A stretch of 42,777 bases of DNA from Pseudomonadota bacterium (GTDB lineage: Bacteria; Pseudomonadota; Gammaproteobacteria; Acidiferrobacterales; UBA6901). Position 1 is the first letter of the stretch, and the number at the start of each line of letters is the position of its first letter. A program made the position numbers and the translations under genes. Of this stretch, positions 1-8,152 are shown piece after piece. The notes under the pieces were generated by a model that did no database searches, was not told the origin of the DNA, and was given only the letters and a program-made list of their open reading frames with translations. The DNA lies in assembly GCA_021785795.1 (NCBI GenBank), contig JAJYEK010000023.1, positions 1-42,777 of the forward strand. Direction: 5' to 3'.

Positions 1-481
1 TCGAAATTGCCTTTGCTCCGCCTATTGCCGGTCCTTTGCTGGCACGACCACGATCAATGTCTTGTGCCGAGCGGTCGCCCGAACCATGCAGCCCGCTATC
101 AGCCGAACCGTCTTGTTGTATGGATGTGCTTTCGCACGCACGGATTCCAAACGAGAAGTTGCAAATTGAAAGTCCAGTGACGGCGGGACTAGCAAAAACA
201 ATAAAATGCAATGCCAGGTTCGCATCAATCTCCCATAACTGACTGCTCTATAACGTATACGGGTTGGCATGCAATATGCTTTAGTTTTAGTCTTGGTCTT
301 GGCAGCACTTTCTGTAATGGTGAATGACATAAGCCGAAGAAGCTTGTGCGACTGTGCGCCAGGAAATTGCAGTTCGATCGCCGGCTGTAGCTTCCGTGGG
401 CTACGTCGATGCAAACATCGCACGTGATCTCATGAGAAAGTCAGGCATGAACATTTAATAGCGAGCGGCAGGGGGGAGTGC
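1..481. other. Intergenic, no gene recognised
   Basis: Open frames on both strands here give proteins without recognisable motifs, and none has a convincing ribosome-binding site. The last bases before 482 carry a G-rich Shine-Dalgarno-like run that belongs to the LuxR gene. No RNA gene or clear repeat is visible. Confidence 0.5.
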
Positions 482-1297
482 ATGACCAGCGAGGCGGCTT
501 CATCAGAAGGACGGAAAATAGTGAATCGCGCGGGGCCGGAACCGACGAGGGCGTATATCGTCGCACGGCAGGATTTTTCGGCCCGCGGTGTTTTGCGCTT
601 GATCGAGGCAAGCGGCGACATCAACGTCATTGCCTGCGTTGACGACAGTGAGTCATGCTGGAAGAAGTTCCGCGAGGAGAAACCCGATATCCTGCTCATG
701 CACTACAGCGTGGTACGGATTCCGCTGCAGCAGATGGTAGCGAGAGTGCGCGAGGCCTGTGCGGAGACCCGGATCATCATTTTTGGCCAGCAGATGTCCC
801 AGGAGTTTCTGGTTGAAGCGGTGATAGCGGGGGTCAGGGGCTATGTGAACGAGAACATGGATGGCAGCCATCTGCTTGGGGCGATCGCTGCCGTTCGGGA
901 AGGCCGCCTGTGGGTGGAGCGCAGCGTTCTGGAGCAGATCGCGGTGCACGCCATGGAAATGCAGGGGGTCATCGAGAAGACCATCCTGGAAAGGATCGAT
1001 ACCGTGCGCGCGCTCCTGACGCCGCGTGAGGCCACCGTGCTGAGGCTCGTTCTCGACGGACTGGTCACCAAGGAGATCGCGGATAAAATGAATGTTTCCG
1101 AACAGAGCGTCAAGATGCATCTCAATCACATGTTCGCGAAATTTGGCGTCACGAACCGCGCACAGCTGATCCTGCACACCTACGCGCGTGTCTGTCCGGT
1201 AACCAATGTGGTGCGGCTGTTCCGGATGAGCCTCGACCGCTTTCGGGTGAGCAGAGACCAGTCTCCGTTGATTCCCGATCCCCTGGAGCGGTCGTAA
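482..1297 (+). CDS. LuxR/NarL-type transcriptional regulator with atypical receiver domain
   Basis: A 271-residue DNA-binding regulator. The C-terminal third carries a classic LuxR helix-turn-helix (LTPREATVLRLVLDGLVTKE, then a recognition helix around SEQSVKMHLNHMFAKFG), which shows it is a NarL/FixJ-type transcription factor. The N-terminal half is laid out like a receiver domain (DILLM, later IIIFG and GVRGYV). At the place where the phospho-accepting aspartate is expected, after DILLM, there is a histidine (HYSV). The protein may therefore not be phosphorylated in the usual way and could act as an orphan regulator; no histidine kinase is in the window. The start at 482 is supported by a G-rich Shine-Dalgarno sequence just upstream. 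Its target is unknown. The exported-protein run begins about 1.2 kb downstream on the same strand, but nothing in the sequence links them. Confidence 0.85.
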   Translation: MTSEAASSEGRKIVNRAGPEPTRAYIVARQDFSARGVLRLIEASGDINVIACVDDSESCWKKFREEKPDILLMHYSVVRIPLQQMVARVREACAETRIIIFGQQMSQEFLVEAVIAGVRGYVNENMDGSHLLGAIAAVREGRLWVERSVLEQIAVHAMEMQGVIEKTILERIDTVRALLTPREATVLRLVLDGLVTKEIADKMNVSEQSVKMHLNHMFAKFGVTNRAQLILHTYARVCPVTNVVRLFRMSLDRFRVSRDQSPLIPDPLERS

Positions 1298-1547
1298 TAA
1301 TCCTTAACGGCCGGGTCGGACGATCTCGCAATGGGCGGTCGACAGCGGTCGTGGCTGTCTACGATGTGGCGGCGGCCCGGCCGTGTTGTGCCTGAGACTG
1401 CCGGGCCGGATGTCCGTCCGCGAAGGTTGGGACGGTGAGGCAGGCAATTCCGGCATGTCACCAGACAGCGGGCGTGCACGCGGCATCGCGCCCGAGCGCC
1501 TGCTGCGCTCCAGCTGGATCCTGGCCGCTACCAGCCGCGGTTAGCCG

Positions 1548-1745
1548 GCGTTTGGTTCCAACTTCTAGACCTTGGCTGTCTGAATCCTTCCCGTCCATCA
1601 CTTTAGAGACATGCCGCAAAGAACCAGTGGCGTGCGTGCGGGAACCATTGTCCTGCGGGTGGCGCAGAATCGGAACCCAGGCATTTCAGGAAGGGGGTAG
1701 GGAGGCTGATGCAGCGCGTCTTCGTGCGCTGAATCAGCGGCGACG
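1548..1745 (+). repeat. Diverged direct repeat, copy 1
   Basis: This stretch aligns with 2223-2415. Matching landmarks keep a constant offset of 675 bases: AGACCTT at 1567 and 2242, GGAAC at 1641 and 2316, and GCATTTCAGG at 1681 and 2356. Identity is patchy, high in the blocks and low between them. Small indels cancel out over most of the length. The copy ends in a strong hairpin. It may be a decayed insertion-sequence end, a small non-autonomous element, or a duplicated leader RNA. Confidence 0.55.
1705..1738 (+). other. Strong hairpin within repeat copy 1
   Basis: The arms GCTGATGCAGCGC (1705-1717) and GCGCTGAATCAGC (1726-1738) pair over 13 positions with one mismatch around an 8-base loop. 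No T-tract follows, so it is not a typical terminator. In repeat copy 2 the outer pairs are kept, including a T-A to C-G double change, but the inner stem is largely lost. Confidence 0.6.
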
Positions 1746-1777
1746 CAGTGACCAACTGCAGACCAGATTTCCCATCA

Positions 1778-2182
1778 TTAGCCGCGCCCCTGCGTGGTAA
1801 CCGTCGGCGAGAAGTGAACCGGCAGTTCGAAAGTAATCGGGCGGTCCCAGAGGCCTGTAAGCCATTCGCGTCGGCACATGGCCAGCGCGAGTCTGAAAAT
1901 GTCTTCGCACCCTCGGTGCGCGAGGCAGCCCGCCTTGGCGGGCAGTTTGTGGCGTAATGTCGTCAGCGTGTGTTGCATGTCTTCAGCGGCAATGGCGGCA
2001 ACCGCGGTCTTGACCACTGCTTGACGGAACAGGCCCATCAGGTCATAGGCGCGCAGCGTGATGCTCAAGCAGGCTTCTGCGGCCCAGAGGTCGTTCAAGC
2101 AGAAGCTGTTGGCGCCCCACTCATATTTGAGTTCATTAATATAATAATATTTTGTGTCAGGAGAGCCTGTGGTCCTGAGCAT
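1778..2182 (-). pseudogene. IS1380-like transposase remnant (C-terminal part)
   Basis: The minus strand encodes about 134 residues that resemble the C-terminal end of IS1380-family DDE transposases. The visible features are ELKYEWGANSFCLNDLWAAE, then AYDLMGLFRQAV, LTTLRHKL and CRREWLTGLWDR, in the order expected of that family. A full transposase is over 400 residues, and the catalytic N-terminal and central parts are missing here. The upstream edge runs into AT-rich sequence with no start or ribosome site. It is therefore a dead fragment. The family assignment rests on motif recognition, not on a search. It lies between the two direct repeats, which may be relics of element ends. Confidence 0.65.
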
Positions 2183-2222
2183 CCCGCTCGCCTGAGGAAT
2201 TCTCCGACTGCCGCCTTATACC

Positions 2223-2415
2223 AACGTTTAGCAGGAACTTTAGACCTTCGTTGTCTGGTCCCTGCCGGCTGGCTTGTCCAGAATGTACGCCCGATAGCCC
2301 AGTATTGTGCGCGCGGGAACTGTCCTCTCGTGTGTGACGTGGAATCGGAAGCTGGGCATTTCAGGAGGGAATTGGGAGGCCGGTGCAAGGCGTTTCCGTG
2401 TGCCGATTCGGCAGC
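2223..2415 (+). repeat. Diverged direct repeat, copy 2
   Basis: Second copy of the element at 1548-1745, in the same orientation and 675 bases away. It ends about 50 bases before the start codon of the metallophosphoesterase gene at 2464, so it would lie in that gene's leader if transcription starts upstream. The hairpin seen in copy 1 is much weaker here (outer GCCG/CGGC plus short inner pairing). Confidence 0.5.
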
Positions 2416-2463
2416 ACCGGAAGAGTCTCGGCTTCATAACAAACAATGCGGAGGATACCCATT

Positions 2464-4356
2464 ATGAAGCGTCCGCTCGATGATTATGGCCGTTCGAAGC
2501 GGTTACGGCCGCTACTGGCCGCAGGTCTGGCCTTTTTCACTGCACTGGCTGTCAGCGCTTTCTCCACAACCTCGTTCGCCGACGGGATGAACTGGCATTC
2601 CCAGCAAGGCGGGTCTGGTGACCAGGCCGGCGGAGTGCATCGTTCCGAGCATGTAAGGGCGGGCGACCAGAAAGACCAGGTGCGGCTGCTCTGGACCAAC
2701 GACACCCACGGCTACTTCATGCCTGTGTACCATGCCGAGGCCAATGAGGCTTCCGCGTACCCGCAGCGTGCGGCGACCGAAGGCAAGGTTGGCGGCTATG
2801 CCTACATCGAAGCGCTGGTGAAGAAGCTCAAGCCCCGCCGGCTCAATGCGCTCTTTATGGATTCCGGAGACACCTTCGACGGTTCCCCGCTCGCGCAGAT
2901 AACGAAGGGGGCGGGCTGCATACCGGTCATCAATTCCATGGGCTACGATGCATGGACTCCGGGAAACCGGGATTTCGCCTACGGTGAGGCGCAGTTCCTG
3001 CAGCTTACCTCCATGATGACCGTTCCCAAGGTGTCGAGCACCCTGCGCTACGCGAACAACGGACAGCTCGTGTTCCCGCCCTATCTCATCAAGCAGTTGC
3101 CGACGATGAAGGTGGCGATCATCGGGCTGACGCACCCTCTCATGACGAACGGGTTCGCGCTCGGCAAGCAGCTGGCCCCGAACGCCTCGTCGGCAGGATT
3201 TGAAGTCGCCAGCGAAATAACGGCGCTCGTCGCCCAGATTCGCGCGACCTATCATCCTGACCTCGTCGTCGCCCTGTCGCACTTCGGCTATCCGCAGGAC
3301 GTCAAGTTCGCGTCCCAGCAGGCCGGCGTGGACGTCATTCTCGGCGCGCACACGCATCACAACGTCTTCGTGCCCACCGTGATCAAGGGTACGGACGGCC
3401 ATGATGTGCTCATCGTGCAGGCCGGGTCACACGGCAAATTCCTGGGCGATCTCGACGTGTACGTGCACAATCACCACATCTTCAAGTATCACTACCGGAT
3501 CATCCGGGTGATCGACAAGAAGATCAAGCCTGATCCGACGGTTCTCGCCATCGCCGAGCAGGCCTATGCGCCGTACAAGCAGTACTTCGACCAGGTGATC
3601 GGCAAGACCAGCACCATACTCATCCGCAGAGGGCAGGTTCAGGGCTCCATGGAGAACCTGATTACCGATGCCTATGCGTCCATGTATGGGGCGGACGTCT
3701 CCGTTTTTCCGGGAATCCGCTATGGTACGACGGTGATTCCGGGTGACATCACGGTCGGTGACGTATGGAACATAGTGTCGCCGAACTTCGGCAACAACGG
3801 CATGTACGTCGGGGCGGTGAACGGAGATTTCGTGATGCAGAGGCTGAATTCCGGACTCAACTCGGAGTACGGCACCGACCCCTACGATTGGCCGGGTGGC
3901 GATGTATTCCGGCTCAACCACAACGTGCAGTACACCTACAAGGTCAACGCGCCGGACAACCAGCACATCGTCAACCTCAAGATCGGCAATGACTACCTGG
4001 TGCAGAACGGACAGCCGGTGGCGGCCAACCTGAGCAAGATGTACACCTACGCCGCATCCTTCCCGGCAGGTGCTCCGTACTCGACGCCCCCGGTTCCGGG
4101 AACGACGGCGGTCGATGAACTCATCGACTACATCCAGCAGCAGCCGAACCAAACGGTGTCAGCGGTACGCGATGACCGCGCGGTCCGCGTCGACCCCTGC
4201 CTGCACGGCTGCCAGGGCGGCCCCAATGCCGCTGCCATCACCAACGTGGGCGTGGCATCAAGCTGCTACTCCTGGTCCACTCCCGGTTGCCGGGAAAACG
4301 ATTGGGTGACCGGCTACGTGAACGGAGGAGTCCCCAGCGACGACAACAGGGATTGA
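2464..4356 (+). CDS. Exported SoxB/5'-nucleotidase-like metallophosphoesterase
   Basis: A 630-residue periplasmic or surface protein with a signal peptide (about residues 1-39, ending SFA). The metallophosphoesterase motifs appear in order: NDTHG (79-83), DSGDTFDG (133-140), GNRDF (167-171), LSHFGYPQD, GAHTHH. A C-terminal 5'-nucleotidase domain follows, with FPGIRYGTTVIPGDI and DPYDWPGGDVFRL, which is closest in flavour to SoxB. SoxB hydrolyses sulfur-bound intermediates of thiosulfate oxidation, whereas 5'-nucleotidases release phosphate; the substrate here cannot be decided. The usual GNH(D/E) motif reads GNRD, so the conserved histidine is arginine. A Cys- and Gly-rich tail after about residue 575 (four Cys) is unusual. 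The ATG at 2464 is chosen over the in-frame one at 2446 because GGAGGA lies between them at ideal distance. No soxXYZA neighbours are present. Confidence 0.8.
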   Translation: MKRPLDDYGRSKRLRPLLAAGLAFFTALAVSAFSTTSFADGMNWHSQQGGSGDQAGGVHRSEHVRAGDQKDQVRLLWTNDTHGYFMPVYHAEANEASAYPQRAATEGKVGGYAYIEALVKKLKPRRLNALFMDSGDTFDGSPLAQITKGAGCIPVINSMGYDAWTPGNRDFAYGEAQFLQLTSMMTVPKVSSTLRYANNGQLVFPPYLIKQLPTMKVAIIGLTHPLMTNGFALGKQLAPNASSAGFEVASEITALVAQIRATYHPDLVVALSHFGYPQDVKFASQQAGVDVILGAHTHHNVFVPTVIKGTDGHDVLIVQAGSHGKFLGDLDVYVHNHHIFKYHYRIIRVIDKKIKPDPTVLAIAEQAYAPYKQYFDQVIGKTSTILIRRGQVQGSMENLITDAYASMYGADVSVFPGIRYGTTVIPGDITVGDVWNIVSPNFGNNGMYVGAVNGDFVMQRLNSGLNSEYGTDPYDWPGGDVFRLNHNVQYTYKVNAPDNQHIVNLKIGNDYLVQNGQPVAANLSKMYTYAASFPAGAPYSTPPVPGTTAVDELIDYIQQQPNQTVSAVRDDRAVRVDPCLHGCQGGPNAAAITNVGVASSCYSWSTPGCRENDWVTGYVNGGVPSDDNRD

Positions 4357-4374
4357 TCCCCAGCAGGGAGGTTC

Positions 4375-4435
4375 GGCGGCAGGTCCCGGTGCCTGCCGCC
4401 CCGGTACGCCCCGCCCGGAACAGCGGGCGGGGCGT
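4375..4435 (+). terminator. Two tandem GC hairpins (terminator-like, no T-tract)
   Basis: First hairpin: GGCGGCAGG (4375-4383) pairs perfectly with CCTGCCGCC (4392-4400) around 8 bases. Second hairpin: ACGCCCCGCCCG (4406-4417) pairs perfectly with CGGGCGGGGCGT (4424-4435) around 6 bases. They lie just after the metallophosphoesterase stop and 82 bases before the HupE-like gene. The T-run of a standard intrinsic terminator is absent, so they may attenuate transcription or protect the 3' end of the upstream mRNA. Confidence 0.6.
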
Positions 4436-4517
4436 GCTTCGTCATGATGTATCCGTGAAACTGCTGCCTGGCAGGAGGTCGCGCAGCCCGGATCGACTAT
4501 GAAATGAAGGTGCACCT

Positions 4518-5624
4518 ATGCTGAGCGGGCGGTGGTGGAGACAGGGCGGCGCAAGTACGCTGGTTGCCTTATTGGTGGGTCTATTCCTGTGGGCGGTTCC
4601 CAAGCCTGGATTCAGTCACGTAGCGATGCGCAGTGTCAGCAATGCGTTCATCATCCCGCACGGCCGCAAGCTCGATTACTACGTGGCGATTCCGCCGTTT
4701 ATCGGCAATCTGCTCGGAACCGGAAAGAACCTGCAGTGGTATGCCAGCTATTTCGAGGAAAATTTCCAGGTAAGCAGCGCAGGGGCGGTCTGTCCTCCGA
4801 CCAGAATCTTCCCGATCGTCCATGAAGCGTCGGGCTACCAGATGCTTCATCTCGTCTTCAGCTGTCCGCACAAGGTCAAGGAGCTGGATGTCCAGGACAA
4901 CGGCCTGTTCCAGGACATAGACCCGACCCACACCCAGTTCATCAAGCTCATCCACGCCGGAGATCCCCACCACGTGCTGGCGGACGGGATTCTCTCGAGC
5001 ATGCATTCCCGCTGGCATGTGGCGAACGTGGCTGTGGGTAACGGGACGTTACGTGAATGGATCGGCGATATGGTCCAGTTTTTCCAGCTGGGGGTCATGC
5101 ACATCCTGACCGGTTACGACCACATCCTGTTCCTGCTATCGGTAATCGTCGTGGCCGAGAGCTTCGTCCAGACGCTCAAGCTCGTGACGTCGTTCACGCT
5201 CGCGCACAGCATTACGCTTGCGCTCGCCTATTTCAACGTCGTGTCGCTTCCGGACCGCGTCGTGGAACCGCTCATCGCGCTCACCATCATCTACGTGGCA
5301 TTCGAGAATCTGTGGGCAAAGAAATTCAACAGGCGGTGGATGCTGACCTTCTCGTTTGGCCTGATTCACGGCCTGGGTTTCGTATACACGTTGAAGGAAA
5401 TCACGGTTTCGCGGCATGAATTGCTGGCGGCCCTGGTGTCGTTCAACCTCGGAATCGAAGGCGGCCAGCTCATCATAGTCACCGTCGCGCTGTTCGGGCT
5501 GTCGTATCTCAGAAGAACCTCCTGGCGAATGCCCGTGCTGCGGACGATGTCTCTCGGTATAGGCGGGGCAGGTCTGGTCTGGTTCGTTGCGCGGATGTAT
5601 GCGCTCATTGCGTATCTTGCCTAG
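4518..5624 (+). CDS. HupE/UreJ-family membrane protein
   Basis: A 368-residue inner-membrane protein. An N-terminal signal or anchor is followed by about 150 exported residues. The C-terminal HupE/UreJ_2-type membrane domain begins at MHILTGYDHILFLLSVIVV and continues with TSFTLAHSITLALAYF, FGLIHGLGF and FNLGIEGGQ. The histidine-rich conserved positions (HxxxGYDH, AHS, HG) are retained. Proteins with this domain are linked to nickel or cobalt uptake in some bacteria, but those with a long exported N-terminal part have no established function. The start at 4518 has AAGGTG upstream. It follows the metallophosphoesterase by 161 bases that contain two hairpins. The next gene begins 16 bases after its stop, so those two are probably co-transcribed. 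Confidence 0.85.
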   Translation: MLSGRWWRQGGASTLVALLVGLFLWAVPKPGFSHVAMRSVSNAFIIPHGRKLDYYVAIPPFIGNLLGTGKNLQWYASYFEENFQVSSAGAVCPPTRIFPIVHEASGYQMLHLVFSCPHKVKELDVQDNGLFQDIDPTHTQFIKLIHAGDPHHVLADGILSSMHSRWHVANVAVGNGTLREWIGDMVQFFQLGVMHILTGYDHILFLLSVIVVAESFVQTLKLVTSFTLAHSITLALAYFNVVSLPDRVVEPLIALTIIYVAFENLWAKKFNRRWMLTFSFGLIHGLGFVYTLKEITVSRHELLAALVSFNLGIEGGQLIIVTVALFGLSYLRRTSWRMPVLRTMSLGIGGAGLVWFVARMYALIAYLA

Positions 5625-5640
5625 CTGCGAGGGTACCGGC

Positions 5641-6414
5641 GTGGCGACGGCATGGGGGCGGTTTTGGGCGTCAGCGAAGTTGCACGCAGCTGCGCTGATC
5701 GGGACGGCGCTGCTTATCGCACCGGCCGCGGCGGGGGCGATGTCGCTCAGGCAGATGCGTGCATTGCCCGGCGGATCCCTCATCGAGCAGCGCGTGCTGC
5801 AGGTGCTGGATACCTACGGACCTCCGGCAGCAATTGTCGATGGAGTTTCCTTGCGCGAAGAAGCGCGTCCCGTAGCCTGGCGGTCCCTGCGCATGCGGCT
5901 CGATGCCGGAGCCTGGAGAGTCATCTACCAGGACCGGTCCGGGACGGTACCCGCCGGGTGGCGGAATCCGCATCCGCGTCTGCCGGGCGGGCTTTCGGAA
6001 CTGACGCGGCTCGAGTTCGTGGCGCAGGGGAACGTCGGCGTCGTCACGATCAATGCGGCGGCGCACAAGACAACATACAGCGTGCCGCGCGATCTCCTGC
6101 GCGCGCACGAAGTCATTGCCGTAAGAGGGCGTTTCGGGAAGCCGGTCACCCCCAGATTGGTCGTGGACCGGTATGGCCACGGTTGCGGATTTGTCATCGG
6201 AGAATCCGGGCAGCTGGTGATGCGGTACTGGGTTCTGACCGTGAACCATGCAACCGAAGACCCGATGCCGGTATCCCTGTACGCCGTGGAGTTTGCGCTC
6301 TCGCGCGACCGGACGCGGGTGACCGGCTACGCCATTTACGGAGTCCAGGTCCCGTTTGTGCGACGGAGATTCAACACCTTTTACATTCACTATATCGACC
6401 TTTTCAGCGACTGA
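5641..6414 (+). CDS. Exported protein of unknown function
   Basis: A 257-residue protein I do not recognise. A GTG start at 5641 is chosen because GAGGG lies upstream and because it gives a clean signal peptide: a hydrophobic stretch AAALIGTALLIAPAAAGA followed by MSLRQMRALPGGS. An upstream ATG at 5587 in the same frame would overlap the HupE-like gene and lacks a signal. The mature part is soluble, mixed alpha/beta in character, basic, and has no obvious catalytic motif. One cysteine occurs in HGCGFVIGESG. It sits 16 bases after the HupE-like gene and about 130 bases before the first ankyrin gene, inside a row of exported products, which suggests a periplasmic role. No family is claimed. Confidence 0.7.
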   Translation: MATAWGRFWASAKLHAAALIGTALLIAPAAAGAMSLRQMRALPGGSLIEQRVLQVLDTYGPPAAIVDGVSLREEARPVAWRSLRMRLDAGAWRVIYQDRSGTVPAGWRNPHPRLPGGLSELTRLEFVAQGNVGVVTINAAAHKTTYSVPRDLLRAHEVIAVRGRFGKPVTPRLVVDRYGHGCGFVIGESGQLVMRYWVLTVNHATEDPMPVSLYAVEFALSRDRTRVTGYAIYGVQVPFVRRRFNTFYIHYIDLFSD

Positions 6415-6542
6415 GTGCGGGGCGGATGCGGGCAGGCGGTCTGGGCGGGCTTTAACTGATACCGCAGATCAAATATTCTGACACGGATGAGCAACGATTC
6501 CGCAAGGCACGGATATTGCCAGTGGCAGAAGGAGAATTTTCG

Positions 6543-7184
6543 ATGAAGCGTATGACAATTCTGGTTGCGGTGGTCTGTGGATTCGCGGCTTTTGGGGCCA
6601 GGGCGATGAGTCCGGCGGCGATGACGAATGCGCTTTTTGCTGCGGTTGCGAGCGGAAACCTGGCAAAGGTAAAGCTGCTCGTGAAGGAAGGCGCAAAGGT
6701 CGGCGTGCGGGACCAGTTCGGGGATACCCCGCTTCACTGGGCATCCGGTCACGGCTACCTGCCGGTGGTGAAATTTCTCATTTCCGACGGGGCGGAAGTG
6801 AACGCACGCGATTTTCACGGGCAGACCCCGCTGTTCGGAGCAGATGATGCGGCGATTGCCGATGTGCTCATTGCCCATGGGGCTCAGGTGAACGCCCGCG
6901 ACACGATCGGGCAGACACCGCTCGACCGGGCGGCTTGGGATGGACGCATACCCGTGATCAAGGTTCTGCTTGCGCATGGCGCCCATATAAACGCCAGGGA
7001 CATGAACGGATTTACTCCGCTCGACAATGCCGCCTGGTCCGGTTCCAACAGCCGCGCTGTCGAGGCGCTGCTGCGCGCCCACGGTGGAGTGTTTTCGCGG
7101 GTACCGGGTTCGATACCGGAAACGCCGAAGCCCGTGGCCACACCCAAGATCAAAGTGGCGGGGACGGATCTTGGCACCCATTGA
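6543..7184 (+). CDS. Exported ankyrin-repeat protein A
   Basis: A 213-residue protein with a signal peptide (hydrophobic core ILVAVVCGFAAFGARA) followed by about five ankyrin repeats. The repeats show the standard pattern, for example FGDTPLHWASGHGYLPVVKF, HGQTPLFGA, IGQTPLDRAAWDG and NGFTPLDNAAW, each with a VNARD-type linker. A proline-rich tail follows. Ankyrin repeats bind other proteins, so this is likely a periplasmic protein-binding scaffold; the partner is unknown. The ATG at 6543 is preceded by AAGGAG at good distance, which rules out the upstream in-frame ATG at 6516. A second exported ankyrin gene begins 28 bases after its stop, and the pair are probably paralogues in one transcript. 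Confidence 0.87.
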   Translation: MKRMTILVAVVCGFAAFGARAMSPAAMTNALFAAVASGNLAKVKLLVKEGAKVGVRDQFGDTPLHWASGHGYLPVVKFLISDGAEVNARDFHGQTPLFGADDAAIADVLIAHGAQVNARDTIGQTPLDRAAWDGRIPVIKVLLAHGAHINARDMNGFTPLDNAAWSGSNSRAVEALLRAHGGVFSRVPGSIPETPKPVATPKIKVAGTDLGTH

Positions 7185-7212
7185 CCGGTCACGAGCGCCG
7201 AGGTTTGCCCCC

Positions 7213-8070
7213 ATGACTCCGGCGGGTGCAGGTCCGAAGCGGCGATCGCAGTGGATCGTCTGCCTGGTGTTCCTGTGCTGCAGTGGTTTGTTCCGTTCAG
7301 CCTGGTCGCAAAACGTCCTGTTCGGGGCCGTGGATACCGGGAATCTGGCCCGGGCGGCTGCGCTCATCCGTGGGGGCGCGGATGTAAACGCACGCGACCG
7401 ATATGGGGAGACGCCGATTTATTTCGCGAGCAGCGCCGCGATGGCGGCGCTGCTCATCAAGCATGGCGCGAAGGTGAATGTGCGGGACCGGCACGGTTCC
7501 GAGCCCCTTGCGACCGCTGCCATGTTCGGCAACCGCCCGGTTGCGGCGCTGCTCATCAAGCATGGCGCGAAGGTGAACGTCTGGGACAGTTCCGGGCGCA
7601 CGGCGCTCTTTCTCGCGGGCAGCCGGGGCGTGGCGGCACTGCTTATCAGGCATGGTGCACAGGTAAACGCGATGAATGACGGCGGCACGCCGCTCGTCAA
7701 TGCTGCAAGGTCGCGGATGCCGGAAAGCCGGGCCATCGCCGCGCTGCTCATCAATCGCGGCGCGAACGTGAATGCGCAGGACCGGTTCGGGCGCACGCCG
7801 CTTTATATTGCCGCAAGAACCGGCCGGCTCGCCATGGCGAAACTGCTCCTGGCTCATGGCGCCGACGCCGATGAGTGGGAATTGCGCGGGGAAACGCCAC
7901 TCATCGCGGCCTCCATGTCTGGGCACATCGCCGCTGTGAAGCTGCTCATTGCACACGGGACGAATATCAACATGCGGGATCGTGAAGGTTATACGGCGCT
8001 CGGCCGGGCAGTGTCGCAGCATCATGCCCGCGTGGCGGCCGTGCTGCGGGCGCACGGGGCGAAGATCTGA
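7213..8070 (+). CDS. Exported ankyrin-repeat protein B
   Basis: A 285-residue protein with a signal peptide (WIVCLVFLCCSGLFRSAWS) and about eight ankyrin repeats, such as YGETPIYFASSAAMAALLI, FGRTPLYIAARTGRLAMAKL and LRGETPLIAASMSGHIAAVK. The ATG at 7213 gives the signal peptide directly after a short basic segment; earlier in-frame starts would run back into the preceding gene. It resembles ankyrin protein A in layout and is probably its tandem paralogue with more repeats. Two adjacent repeats share an identical 35-base DNA stretch, a sign of recent repeat gain. Expected to act as a periplasmic protein-interaction surface. The Kelch lipoprotein gene follows 82 bases downstream. Confidence 0.87.
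   Translation: MTPAGAGPKRRSQWIVCLVFLCCSGLFRSAWSQNVLFGAVDTGNLARAAALIRGGADVNARDRYGETPIYFASSAAMAALLIKHGAKVNVRDRHGSEPLATAAMFGNRPVAALLIKHGAKVNVWDSSGRTALFLAGSRGVAALLIRHGAQVNAMNDGGTPLVNAARSRMPESRAIAALLINRGANVNAQDRFGRTPLYIAARTGRLAMAKLLLAHGADADEWELRGETPLIAASMSGHIAAVKLLIAHGTNINMRDREGYTALGRAVSQHHARVAAVLRAHGAKI
7444..7577 (+). repeat. Recent intragenic ankyrin repeat duplication
   Basis: The same 35 bases occur at 7444-7478 and 7543-7577, exactly 99 bases (33 codons, one ankyrin unit) apart. Other repeats in the gene are much more diverged in DNA, so this pair points to recent duplication or gene conversion of one ankyrin unit. Confidence 0.8.
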
Positions 8071-8152
8071 GGGCCGCGCACGGCCGCTTCGGGTATTCGA
8101 GGAAAGTCATGGTTTGCGTGGCGTGCGCCGGCACGCCCGTGGGGGGGTATCG

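Larger units (their letters stand above)
1298..2463. other. Gene-poor region with IS remnant and paired repeats
   Basis: No intact gene is supported over about 1.17 kb. The region holds two diverged direct repeats at a constant 675-bp offset and, between them, the C-terminal part of an IS1380-like transposase on the minus strand. A short AT-rich patch (about 2126-2156), unlike its GC-rich surroundings, marks the truncated upstream edge of the transposase remnant. The overall picture is a decayed insertion site. Confidence 0.5.

Noticed and set aside
22..423. 133-codon frame on the minus strand
   Set aside because: No motif, no ribosome site and unusual composition; treated as a chance frame.
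7949..8152. Upstream extension of the Kelch gene
   Set aside because: It would overlap the ankyrin gene in another frame and would bury the lipoprotein signal; the start at 8153 explains the signal and the ribosome site.
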